In this document: piece by piece, positions 1-5,538 of the stretch
How positions within the stretch are numbered: position 1 is the stretch's first letter
Layout of the letters: every line of letters begins with the position of its first letter
NCBI GenBank assembly: GCA_964544065.1
Contig: CAZJBA010000131.1
Location: forward strand, 1 to 8,890
Source: JAYELX01 sp964544065
GTDB lineage: Bacteria > Chloroflexota > Anaerolineae > Anaerolineales > UBA11858
Direction of reading: 5' to 3'
DNA length: 8,890 bases
Notes under the pieces: generated by a model
Told to the model about the DNA's origin: nothing
Databases searched by the model: none
What the model saw: only the letters and a program-made list of their open reading frames with translations
Made by a program: the position numbers and the translations under genes

Positions 1-83
1 CAGCGAAGCTCCTATGCACGACTTCAGTCGCAAGTTTTTGGGCGTTTCATCACCTGAGCCCTGTTCAGCTTATTACCGAATTA

Positions 84-91
84 AATTTTTA
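84..91. repeat. 8-bp target-site duplication of element copy A
   Basis: AATTTTTA occurs at 84-91 and again at 223-230, directly abutting both ends of the 131-bp element. The flanking bases differ on both sides (A83 against C222, G92 against A231), so the duplication is exactly 8 bp. Joining the flanks gives an AT-rich, nearly palindromic empty site, TTAAATTTTTAA. An exact 8-bp duplication is the mark of transposase-mediated insertion. Confidence 0.85.
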
Positions 92-222
92 GATGGTGGT
101 CACAAAGTAAGTGAGGGTTGCCTTCCAAAATGCTCTAGGCGGCGTCCTCGGCGGCGGGGACGCCGCCTAGAGCATTTTAGTCTACCTGCTTTTTAAGCGT
201 CACTTACTATCTAACCACCACC
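92..222. mobile_element. 131-bp MITE-like palindromic element, copy A
   Basis: This is a non-coding element bounded by an exact 8-bp direct repeat. The outermost 23 bp of each end form a terminal inverted repeat with 19 of 23 positions matching; its inner block AGTAAGTGA is perfect in both arms and the outer part reads G(A/G)TGGTGGT. The centre (127-178) is a GC-rich hairpin with a 21-bp perfect stem and a 10-nt loop. Between terminal repeats and stem the arms are unalike (GGGTTGCCTTCC on one side, a CTACCTGCTTTTTAAGCG stretch on the other). There is no room for a transposase, so mobility would depend on an enzyme in trans. Ends beginning with G/GG and 8-bp duplications would suit an ISL3-like transposase, but that is a weak inference. 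A nearly identical copy lies at 3560-3690. The open reading frame running through this element from position 14 is not considered a gene. Confidence 0.88.
127..178. terminator. Central hairpin of copy A, possible bidirectional terminator
   Basis: Positions 127-147 and 158-178 form a perfect 21-bp stem around the loop TCGGCGGCGG (148-157). The stem begins with AAAA and ends with TTTT on either strand, as in bidirectional intrinsic terminators, although the T run belongs to the stem and is only four long. It lies about 77 bp beyond the lysC stop codon on the minus strand. No other terminator-like structure is visible downstream of lysC, so it may end the hom-lysC transcript. The hairpin itself is seen directly; the termination role is inferred. 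Confidence 0.45.
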
Positions 223-254
223 AATTTTTAAAGTCCATAATCCAGTTGAGAAAT

Positions 255-1673
255 TCAGTCATTCGCTTTCTTCAGAATCACTTGATCATGGATTTGCCGG
301 ATAGCCGCAGCGGCATCATCGGCGAAGACAACCAGCGAAAGGCTGCACTCCGATGAACCTTGGGCCACAGCAATGACGTTGATCTCCACCTCCGCCAAGG
401 CGCCAAAGATGCGCGCCCCGACGCCGGGGGTGGTGCGCAATCCCGATCCCACTGCGGTAACGATGACGACATCCTCGATGGCCCAGACGCGATCAATGTC
501 CTTGCGAGACAGTTCCAAGGCCATCTCGGCTTCGATCGCGCCAATCACGGCCTCCGCAGTTAGAGAGGGGATCAAGAAAGAAATCGACTGCTCCGAGGAG
601 GCCTGGGTAATCATCAGCACGCTGGCGCCTTGACTGGCGACGGCAGCAAAGGTGCGCGCCGCGATGCCGGGCACCCCCATCATGCCGCGGCCCTCCACGT
701 TGACCATACTTAAACCGTCGATGGAGGTAACGGCCTTGATCGTGCTGGGATCTTCCGCTCCCTCGCGGCAGATGCGGGTACCGGCGTGAGAGGGATTGAA
801 CGTATTCTTGACCCGCAGGGGAATATCGCGTTCGACGACCGGCCGGATGGTGCGGGGATGAACCACCTTGGCGCCAAAGTAAGCCAATTCGCTGACCTCA
901 TTGTACGAGAGCACGGGGAGCACTTGGGCATCAGGCACAATGCGGGGATCGGTAGTCATGACGCCATCCACATCCGTCCAGATCCAGACTTCATCCGCAT
1001 CCAGGCAATCTCCCAGGATAGCGGCGCTGTAATCACTGCCGCCCCGTCCCAGCGTGGTGGTGATCCCTTCTGTGGTGGCGCCGATGAAGCCGGTCACAAC
1101 GGGAATGGCGCCCATCTCCAACAACGGGGAGAGTCGCTCTTTGACCCGGGCGCGGGTTTCATCCATGAGCGGGACCGAGTTTTGGAATTTATCATCGGTG
1201 ACGACCAGTTCGGTCGCGTCAACAGCTTCACTTTTGGCGCCGCGCCTGCGAAGCAGAGCAGCTAACACGCGAGCATTGATTCGCTCTCCCAAGGAGGTAA
1301 CCGCATCCATGGCGCGGGCGGTGACCTCCCCCAACACATAAATGCTGTGACAAAAGGCGGCGAATTCGTCCAAGTATTCATCAATGGTGGCAAGCAGTTC
1401 AGCCTGGGCTTCATCGAGATCGAGCAAAGCATCCACAGCGCGGTAATGCTTGACCCTCAAATCGGCCACAACGGCACGGTAAGTTTGATCATCCCCAGAA
1501 GCGGCCGTCAAAGCGCCCTCGGTCAGGGAATCAGTCACGCCGCTCATGGCTGAGACAACCACGATCAGATCATCCCAATTCTCGGCTTGCTCCAGAACGA
1601 TCCCGGCAGTCTGGGTGTGGGCCTCAGCGTTTCCAACGGAAGTTCCTCCAAATTTCATCGCTACTGTAGACAT
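255..1673 (-). CDS. lysC: Aspartate kinase with two C-terminal ACT domains
   Basis: The protein (472 aa) phosphorylates L-aspartate to 4-phospho-L-aspartate with ATP, the first step towards lysine, threonine and methionine. It is cytoplasmic. Visible signatures of the amino-acid kinase fold are KFGGTSVG (residues 7-14), SLGERINA (127-134), TLGRGGSDYSA (207-217), WTDVDGVMTTDPR (232-244) and NEVSELAYFGAKVVHP (258-273). Two ACT regulatory domains follow, about 317-390 (with QASSEQSISF) and 400-470 (with AQGSSECSLSL), so allosteric feedback by an end product is expected; which one cannot be read from the sequence. Length is normal for a monofunctional ACT-containing enzyme. The ATG is preceded by GAGAGGA at suitable spacing. 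It lies 24 bp after hom and shares its T-box-controlled transcript. Fusion with homoserine dehydrogenase, as in E. coli ThrA and MetL, is absent here; the two activities are separate adjacent genes. The name lysC follows the family; thrA-type kinase would also be acceptable. Confidence 0.96.
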   Translation of the reverse strand: MSTVAMKFGGTSVGNAEAHTQTAGIVLEQAENWDDLIVVVSAMSGVTDSLTEGALTAASGDDQTYRAVVADLRVKHYRAVDALLDLDEAQAELLATIDEYLDEFAAFCHSIYVLGEVTARAMDAVTSLGERINARVLAALLRRRGAKSEAVDATELVVTDDKFQNSVPLMDETRARVKERLSPLLEMGAIPVVTGFIGATTEGITTTLGRGGSDYSAAILGDCLDADEVWIWTDVDGVMTTDPRIVPDAQVLPVLSYNEVSELAYFGAKVVHPRTIRPVVERDIPLRVKNTFNPSHAGTRICREGAEDPSTIKAVTSIDGLSMVNVEGRGMMGVPGIAARTFAAVASQGASVLMITQASSEQSISFLIPSLTAEAVIGAIEAEMALELSRKDIDRVWAIEDVVIVTAVGSGLRTTPGVGARIFGALAEVEINVIAVAQGSSECSLSLVVFADDAAAAIRQIHDQVILKKAND

Positions 1674-1697
1674 GGGTTTTTCCTCTCAGGTGTTTTT

Positions 1698-2792
1698 TTA
1701 GTAACAACTATGGAACACGGATTGCACGGAATTTTGCGCCAAGTCGATGATGTCGCCCAACACGCCAGCAGCGGTGACTTCCGGGCCGGCGCCGGGGCCG
1801 GCAATCGACAGGGGGACGGGCATGTACCGTTCGGTATGAAAAGCGACGTAATTTTCGGGGCCATGCAAGGCACCCAAGGCGCTATCTTTTGGAACGGGGA
1901 GCAGCCCAACCTGACCGCCATCCGGGCCGACCCGAACGGCATATCGCAACGTCTTTCCGTTTGCCATGGCTCTCTCAAAGCGATCAGCATAGGTCAGGTT
2001 CATGCTTGAGGCAATATCCATGAATGCCTGCACGGTGAGTTCAGCCAGGGAATCGGAATAGAGTTTTTCCACGCGAAGGTCATCAACATTCAACGGCCAT
2101 CCGGCGGTTCGGCCCAGAATCAAAGCCTTGCGGGCCACGTCTCGGCCACTCAAGTCCTCGCGCGGGTCGGGTTCCGTATACCCCAATTCACGGGCGGTTT
2201 CAATCGCGCCAGCATAGGTCGCACCGCGCTCGAGCTCCGTGCACAGGTAGCCCAACGTACCGCTGAAGCAGCCCTCGATGGCCGTAATGCGATCGCCGGT
2301 ATCGAGCAAATAACGCAGCGTGTCAACGACGGGCAATCCTGCTCCAACTGTGGTTTCATAGCGAATACGCTTGTGGGCAAATAAGTCTTGAGCTTGATCC
2401 CAGGGAGCAGCCAGGGATAGTTTATTGGCTAGCACCACGCCACAATCACGCTCCAGCGCAGCCCGCACCACAGGCTCAGTTTGAGAAGAGGCAGTCACAT
2501 CGACGAGAATAACGCCGGGGCGCAACGCTTGCTCCACGACATCAAGCGATTGAACGCCCGGCAGGGCATCAAGTCTGCCTGAATCGGCAGCAGCTCGAAG
2601 GGCCGAACGCAACGCCTGCTCGCTGAGACCTTCTCGGGAGAACAAGGCTCCACTGATGTCGGCCAAAACAACGGGATCGAGTCTCAAACCAGCCCTACGA
2701 TCCAACTGCTCGCGAGTATCCAGAATCTGACGCAAAAGGGCGCCGCCCACATTGCCTAGACCAAGAAAAATAAGGGGTACGATTTGGCTCAT
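1698..2792 (-). CDS. hom: Homoserine dehydrogenase, short form without ACT domain
   Basis: The protein (364 aa) reduces L-aspartate 4-semialdehyde to L-homoserine with NAD(P)H, committing carbon to threonine and methionine. An N-terminal Rossmann fold carries GLGNVGG (residues 11-17), followed by VDVTAS (98-102) and ANKLSLA (122-128). The catalytic domain shows YETTVGAGLPVVDTL (145-159), EGCFSGTLGYL (173-183) and EDLSGRDVARK (212-222), which holds the conserved Asp and Lys of the active site. The end (AGPGAGPEVTAAGVLGD, 331-347) returns to the nucleotide-binding domain and the chain stops without the extra ACT domain found in many Gram-positive enzymes. Threonine control therefore probably acts on expression through the T-box leader and not on the enzyme, an inference. 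GGAGG lies 6 nt before the ATG, directly after the leader terminator. It is the first gene of the operon, with lysC 24 bp downstream. Confidence 0.95.
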   Translation of the reverse strand: MSQIVPLIFLGLGNVGGALLRQILDTREQLDRRAGLRLDPVVLADISGALFSREGLSEQALRSALRAAADSGRLDALPGVQSLDVVEQALRPGVILVDVTASSQTEPVVRAALERDCGVVLANKLSLAAPWDQAQDLFAHKRIRYETTVGAGLPVVDTLRYLLDTGDRITAIEGCFSGTLGYLCTELERGATYAGAIETARELGYTEPDPREDLSGRDVARKALILGRTAGWPLNVDDLRVEKLYSDSLAELTVQAFMDIASSMNLTYADRFERAMANGKTLRYAVRVGPDGGQVGLLPVPKDSALGALHGPENYVAFHTERYMPVPLSIAGPGAGPEVTAAGVLGDIIDLAQNSVQSVFHSCY

Positions 2793-2798
2793 GATTCG

Positions 2799-2803
2799 CC
2801 TCC
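2799..2803 (-). promoter_or_regulatory. Ribosome binding site of hom
   Basis: GGAGG on the minus strand lies 6 nt before the hom ATG and begins directly after the terminator's final T run. It is outside the terminator stem, so the T-box most likely controls transcription and not access to this site. Confidence 0.8.
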
Positions 2804-2841
2804 AAAAATAAAAAACCCGCGCCCTCTTGGGGCACGGGTTT
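2804..2841 (-). terminator. Intrinsic terminator of the T-box leader, upstream of hom
   Basis: On the minus strand, AAACCCGTGCCC (2841-2830) pairs with GGGCGCGGGTTT (2824-2813), with one G-U pair and a 5-nt CAAGA loop. A run of T interrupted by one A (2815-2804) follows. The 5' arm contains the CCGTGC and CCCAA segments that also close the antiterminator around the T-box sequence, so the two structures exclude each other. This is the regulated attenuator for hom-lysC. Confidence 0.92.
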
Positions 2842-3064
2842 TCCGCACGGTTCCACCCAAGTTATACGACGAACGAATTTGCCGTACACTCTTGCAGCGA
2901 TAACGGGCTGACCCGCCAGCTCATACTTTCACCAATAGGGATTTCAGAGCATCACTCCCGGGGGGTTTTCTCGCCGCTCCGGTCAAGAGGGCTTTCAGCC
3001 GGTGACCCTCTCTCTCTTTGACGTTCACGAACGGTACTCGTCCCGATCAACGTGTTGAATATTG
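2804..3064 (-). ncRNA. T-box leader (tRNA-sensing riboswitch), probably threonine
   Basis: The minus-strand leader shows the canonical T-box parts in order. They are GACGAGTA at the base of Stem I (AGTA 3038-3035), the AGAGAG bulge (3017-3012) and the distal loop GGCTGAAAG (3000-2992), closed by AGAGGG/CCCTCT. Next come a Stem II-like GCTC/GAGC pair (2950-2947, 2922-2919) and a Stem III CGGG-TCAG-CCCG (2915-2904). Last is the T-box GGGTGGAACCGTGCGG (2858-2843). The antiterminator forms from TTGGG (2860-2856) with CCCAA (2831-2827) and GTGCGG with CCGTGC, leaving UGGAACC bulged. In the specifier loop, GAAAACC (2970-2964) sits between GAGCGG, which pairs with CCGTTC, and CCCG, which pairs with CGGG; its best codon is ACC (2966-2964), threonine. 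AAC or CCC in neighbouring registers would be Asn or Pro, less sensible before hom. UGGA predicts a tRNA with U at position 73. T-box identity is very secure; amino-acid specificity is moderately so. Confidence 0.94.
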
Positions 3065-3070
3065 GGCGGG

Positions 3071-3098
3071 ATTATAACATCCCACCTAGATTTATCAA
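3071..3098 (-). promoter_or_regulatory. Sigma70-type promoter of the hom-lysC operon
   Basis: On the minus strand, TTGATA (3098-3093) and a perfect TATAAT (3076-3071) are separated by 16 bp. Transcription would start near 3064, about 25 nt before the GACGAGTA motif of the T-box. The position fits a leader transcript that contains all of Stem I. Confidence 0.82.
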
Positions 3099-3150
3099 GT
3101 GCCAAGCGCGTAAAATAGATTAAAAATCCATAAAAACACTGGCTTCGCCA

Positions 3151-3477
3151 TCATGCCCAGGTGATCAAGCCGGGGATAAAGGGAGTGACCAGATCAGGGT
3201 GATTGGGCAAAACACGCACGGTATACCCGAATAAGCCACTTTTCTCACAGGCGACCGTTTCCGCTTCGTAGAGATAGACGCCCTCATCCAGTGTCTCTTG
3301 AAAGGCGAGCGAAAAGACCTTGGCGTCGACAATCTCGTCACCAGGGCTAACCGGGCCGACGTATAACTCGACGGAGACATCCTCCGGGGTCAAATCACCC
3401 CCTAACCCCTTGTCAAGGTTAAAGGGGTAAAAACGTAGAACAGTCGCATTTGACAAGTAATATAATCCGGAAGACAT
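3151..3477 (-). pseudogene. glgP: C-terminal remnant of alpha-glucan (glycogen) phosphorylase
   Basis: From about residue 27 to the stop the chain matches the extreme C-terminus of bacterial alpha-glucan phosphorylase: GDLTPEDVSVELYVG, then GVYLYEAETVACEKSGLFGY and finally TVRVLPNHPDLVTPFIPGLITWA-like ending with HPDLVTPF and PGLITWA at the natural end. Full enzymes are 700 residues or more; only about 85 matching residues remain, with no PLP site or catalytic domain. The 25 residues before the match (from MSSGLYYL) look unrelated. The ATG at 3477 has a strong Shine-Dalgarno, GAGGTGAT, 8 nt upstream. An upstream in-frame GTG at 3489 lies inside that site and is unlikely to start translation. 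It may still be translated, but a phosphorylase function is impossible. I call it a decayed or recombined gene tail; an expressed small orphan domain is the alternative. A weak TGGC-GAA-GCCA hairpin with a short T run follows the stop. Confidence 0.75.
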
Positions 3478-3499
3478 GTCTTTTATCACCTCTCCCTCG

Positions 3500-3528
3500 T
3501 TGACTCAGGACCAGCAGCATGCTAAAAT
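3500..3528 (+). promoter_or_regulatory. Predicted sigma70-type promoter of the korA operon
   Basis: TTGACT (3500-3505) and TAAAAT (3523-3528) are separated by exactly 17 bp. Transcription would begin near 3535, upstream of the palindrome at 3545-3558 and of element copy B. With the element, the korA leader is about 181 nt; without the 131-bp element and its duplicated 8 bp it would have been about 42 nt. Confidence 0.65.
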
Positions 3529-3544
3529 CCGCGCGCGTCAATAC

Positions 3545-3558
3545 TATGATTAATCATA
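3545..3558. promoter_or_regulatory. Perfect 14-bp palindrome, candidate operator
   Basis: TATGATTAATCATA is self-complementary over all 14 bp and sits just after the predicted korA transcription start, where a repressor site would block initiation or early elongation. I do not recognise it as a known operator. Element copy B inserted immediately beside it: the 8-bp duplication AATCATAT starts at the axis of the palindrome, so the upstream copy keeps the palindrome whole and the downstream copy repeats only its right half. It could equally be a preferred target shape for the transposase. Confidence 0.4.
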
Positions 3559-3559
3559 T
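3552..3559. repeat. 8-bp target-site duplication of element copy B
   Basis: AATCATAT occurs at 3552-3559 and again at 3691-3698, directly abutting both ends of the second 131-bp element; flanking bases differ on each side (T3551 against C3690, G3560 against T3699). The sequence differs from the duplication of copy A, showing independent insertion events. Confidence 0.88.
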
Positions 3560-3690
3560 GATGGTGGTCACAAAGTAAGTGAGGGTTGCCTTCCAAAATG
3601 CTCTCGGCGGCGTCCCCGCCGCCGAGGACGGCGCCTAGAGCATTTTAGTCTACCTGCTTTTTAAGCGTCACTTACTATCTAACCACCACC
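3560..3690. mobile_element. 131-bp MITE-like palindromic element, copy B
   Basis: This is the second copy of the element at 92-222, in the same orientation by its arms and of identical length. The outer 45 bp on the left (3560-3604) and everything to the right of 3631 match copy A base for base. Differences are confined to the central hairpin (3595-3646). The 10-nt loop reads CCGCCGCCGA (3616-3625), the exact reverse complement of the copy A loop. One substitution lies in each arm (C at 3605 for A at 137; G at 3631 for C at 163), so the 21-bp stem has two mismatches. The C at 3605 also allows an alternative 10-bp hairpin, CTCGGCGGCG with CGCCGCCGAG, around TCCC. It lies between the predicted korA promoter and start codon and would be transcribed as part of the korA leader. 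Confidence 0.9.
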
Positions 3691-3715
3691 AATCATATTT
3701 ATCAAATGAATCAAC

Positions 3716-5536
3716 ATGGCTAAAAATCAAGCGCAAAACCAAGCATCAGGCCCCCAGGTCAATGACTTTTCCATCATGATTGGAACCGTCAACGGCACGG
3801 GAAGCCAAACCGCCAACCTGACTCTGATCCGGGCTTTCTTTAACATGGGCATCCCCGTTTCAGGGAAAAATGTCTTTCCCTCCAACATCCAGGGATTGCC
3901 CACCTGGTACACCATCCGGGTGAACAAGGATGGCTACCTGGCCCGGCAACCGTCTTCCGACATCGTCGTGGCGATGAACGCCGACACCTTCGAGCAAGAT
4001 ATCGAAACGCTCTGCCCTGGCGGGATCCTGCTCTACGATGACAAAATCAAAAAAGAGATCCCCCGTGACGACATCAACGTCTACTCGATGCCGGTCAAAC
4101 AGATGGTGACGGAATCGGAGGCCCCGCGCGAATTGCGCGATTACGTCGCTAACATGGTCTATGTCGGCACGTTAGCCCATCTGCTCAAGATCGAGATCGA
4201 CAGCCTGGAACAGGCTTTGGATTTCCACTTCAAGGGCAAGCAGAGCCCGATTCAATTGAATATGGATATGATCCTCCGGGCCAAGCAATGGAGCAGCGAG
4301 CACCACGAACCAACCTGCCCCTATTGTGTGGCGCCCCTGGACAAAACCGAAGGGTTCATTTTGGCCAACGGCAACACCGCCGGGGCCTTGGGCGCGATTT
4401 ACGGCGGGGTCACCTTTGCAGGCTGGTACCCGATCACCCCGGCGACAAGCCTGTCAGAAGCGTTGAATCAATATCTTCCCCAACTACGCAAAGACCCCGA
4501 AACGGGCAAACAAACGTATGTGGTCATCCAGGCCGAAGACGAATTAGCCGCGGTTGGGATGGCCATTGGGGCCGGATGGGCTGGCCTGCGAGCGATGACA
4601 GCCACTTCCGGGCCAGGAATCAGCTTGATGACAGAATATACCAGCCTGGCCTATTTCGCCGAAATTCCAGTCGTAATTTGGGATGTTCAACGCATGGGGC
4701 CAAGCACCGGCCTGCCGACGCGCACATCTCAAGGCGACGTAAGGCTGACGCATTACTTGGGGCAAGGCGACAACCAACACGTCGTATTGATGCCCGGTTC
4801 CGTCTATGAATGTTTCGAGTTCGGCTGGAAGGCGTTCGACATCGCCGAAAAGCTGCAAACGCCGGTCTTTGTGCTCTCCGATTTAGACCTGGGCCAAAAC
4901 CAATGGATGACCTCCCCGTTCGAATACCCGGACACCCCTATGGAGCGCGGCAAAATTCTGTGGGAAGAGGAATTCGATCAAATTGCAGACGAGTGGGGCC
5001 GCTACCTGGACATGGACGGGGACGCCATTCCCTACCGAACTGTTCCTGGAAACCGTCATCCGAAGAGCGCTTATTACGCCCGCGGCACCGGCCACGACAA
5101 GTACGCCAATTACAGCGAGGACCCAGAGACATGGGAAGCTAATCTCAATCGCCTCAAGGAAAAATTCGAACGAGCGCGCACGATGGTGCCTGAACCGGTG
5201 ATTCGTCCGAGCAGTGAAGAAACATACATCGGCGTGATCGCCTTTGGCTCCACCAATCTGGCTGTTTTGGAAGCTCGCGACATGCTGGCGAAAAAGCAAC
5301 TCCATTTTGACTATTTGCGCTTGCGGGCACTGCCAATCAACACAGAAGTAAAAGAGTTCGTCCGAGAACATGAACGAGTCTACGTCGTTGAGATGAATCG
5401 AGACGGGCAATTACACCAGATCCTGACCTTAGAGATGCCCGGCCATTGCAAAACGCTCCACTCGCTATCACACAATGACGGCCTGCCCCTGACGGCCACC
5501 TGGATTAAGAACGCACTTCTCGCAGAGGAGCAATAA
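3716..5536 (+). CDS. korA: 2-oxoacid:acceptor oxidoreductase, fused gamma-alpha subunit
   Basis: With KorB this cytoplasmic enzyme oxidatively decarboxylates a 2-oxoacid to its acyl-CoA and passes electrons to ferredoxin or a similar acceptor. 2-oxoglutarate is the likely substrate, but the sequence alone does not settle this. Residues 18 to about 195 form the gamma domain, with GTVNGTGSQTA (23-33) and SGKNVFPSNIQGLPTWY (49-65). The alpha domain follows, with YPITPATSLSEAL (238-250), SGPGISLMTEY (298-308) and STGLPTRTSQGD (330-341). A transketolase C-terminal-like domain spans about 500-600. At 606 aa it is the usual size of the fused form. The linker carries CPYC (201-204). The ATG at 3716 has no visible Shine-Dalgarno; the preceding 17 bases are AT-rich and begin just past the element's duplication, so the insertion may have separated the gene from its own leader. 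korB starts 2 bp after the stop. Confidence 0.93.
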   Translation: MAKNQAQNQASGPQVNDFSIMIGTVNGTGSQTANLTLIRAFFNMGIPVSGKNVFPSNIQGLPTWYTIRVNKDGYLARQPSSDIVVAMNADTFEQDIETLCPGGILLYDDKIKKEIPRDDINVYSMPVKQMVTESEAPRELRDYVANMVYVGTLAHLLKIEIDSLEQALDFHFKGKQSPIQLNMDMILRAKQWSSEHHEPTCPYCVAPLDKTEGFILANGNTAGALGAIYGGVTFAGWYPITPATSLSEALNQYLPQLRKDPETGKQTYVVIQAEDELAAVGMAIGAGWAGLRAMTATSGPGISLMTEYTSLAYFAEIPVVIWDVQRMGPSTGLPTRTSQGDVRLTHYLGQGDNQHVVLMPGSVYECFEFGWKAFDIAEKLQTPVFVLSDLDLGQNQWMTSPFEYPDTPMERGKILWEEEFDQIADEWGRYLDMDGDAIPYRTVPGNRHPKSAYYARGTGHDKYANYSEDPETWEANLNRLKEKFERARTMVPEPVIRPSSEETYIGVIAFGSTNLAVLEARDMLAKKQLHFDYLRLRALPINTEVKEFVREHERVYVVEMNRDGQLHQILTLEMPGHCKTLHSLSHNDGLPLTATWIKNALLAEEQ

Positions 5537-5538
5537 CC

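Noticed and set aside
14..196. A 60-codon plus-strand ORF at the left edge
   Set aside because: It runs through the non-coding element copy A, translating the hairpin into an Arg-rich stretch, and has no ribosome binding site or recognisable similarity.
786..1553. Long plus-strand ORFs opposite lysC
   Set aside because: They are antisense shadows of a gene with unmistakable aspartokinase motifs and encode low-complexity chains without domain features.
2793..3070. Lysine riboswitch or SAM riboswitch before hom-lysC
   Set aside because: The leader contains the full set of T-box landmarks (AGTA, AGAGAG, GGCTGAAAG, TGGAACC with terminator), which explains it completely.
3478..3489. GTG at 3489 as the start of the glgP remnant
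   Set aside because: This GTG lies within the GAGGTGAT Shine-Dalgarno that serves the ATG at 3477, which is at ideal spacing.
3645..3680. An outward promoter inside element copy B driving korA (TACTAT as a -10)
   Set aside because: The -10 matches the consensus at only 4 of 6 positions and no reasonable -35 lies at 16-18 bp; the upstream TTGACT/TAAAAT pair is better.
92..3690. The repeated 131-bp sequence as a CRISPR or integron attC site
   Set aside because: Only two copies 3.4 kb apart, with no regular spacers, no cas genes, no integrase core sites, and clear 8-bp target duplications that indicate transposition.
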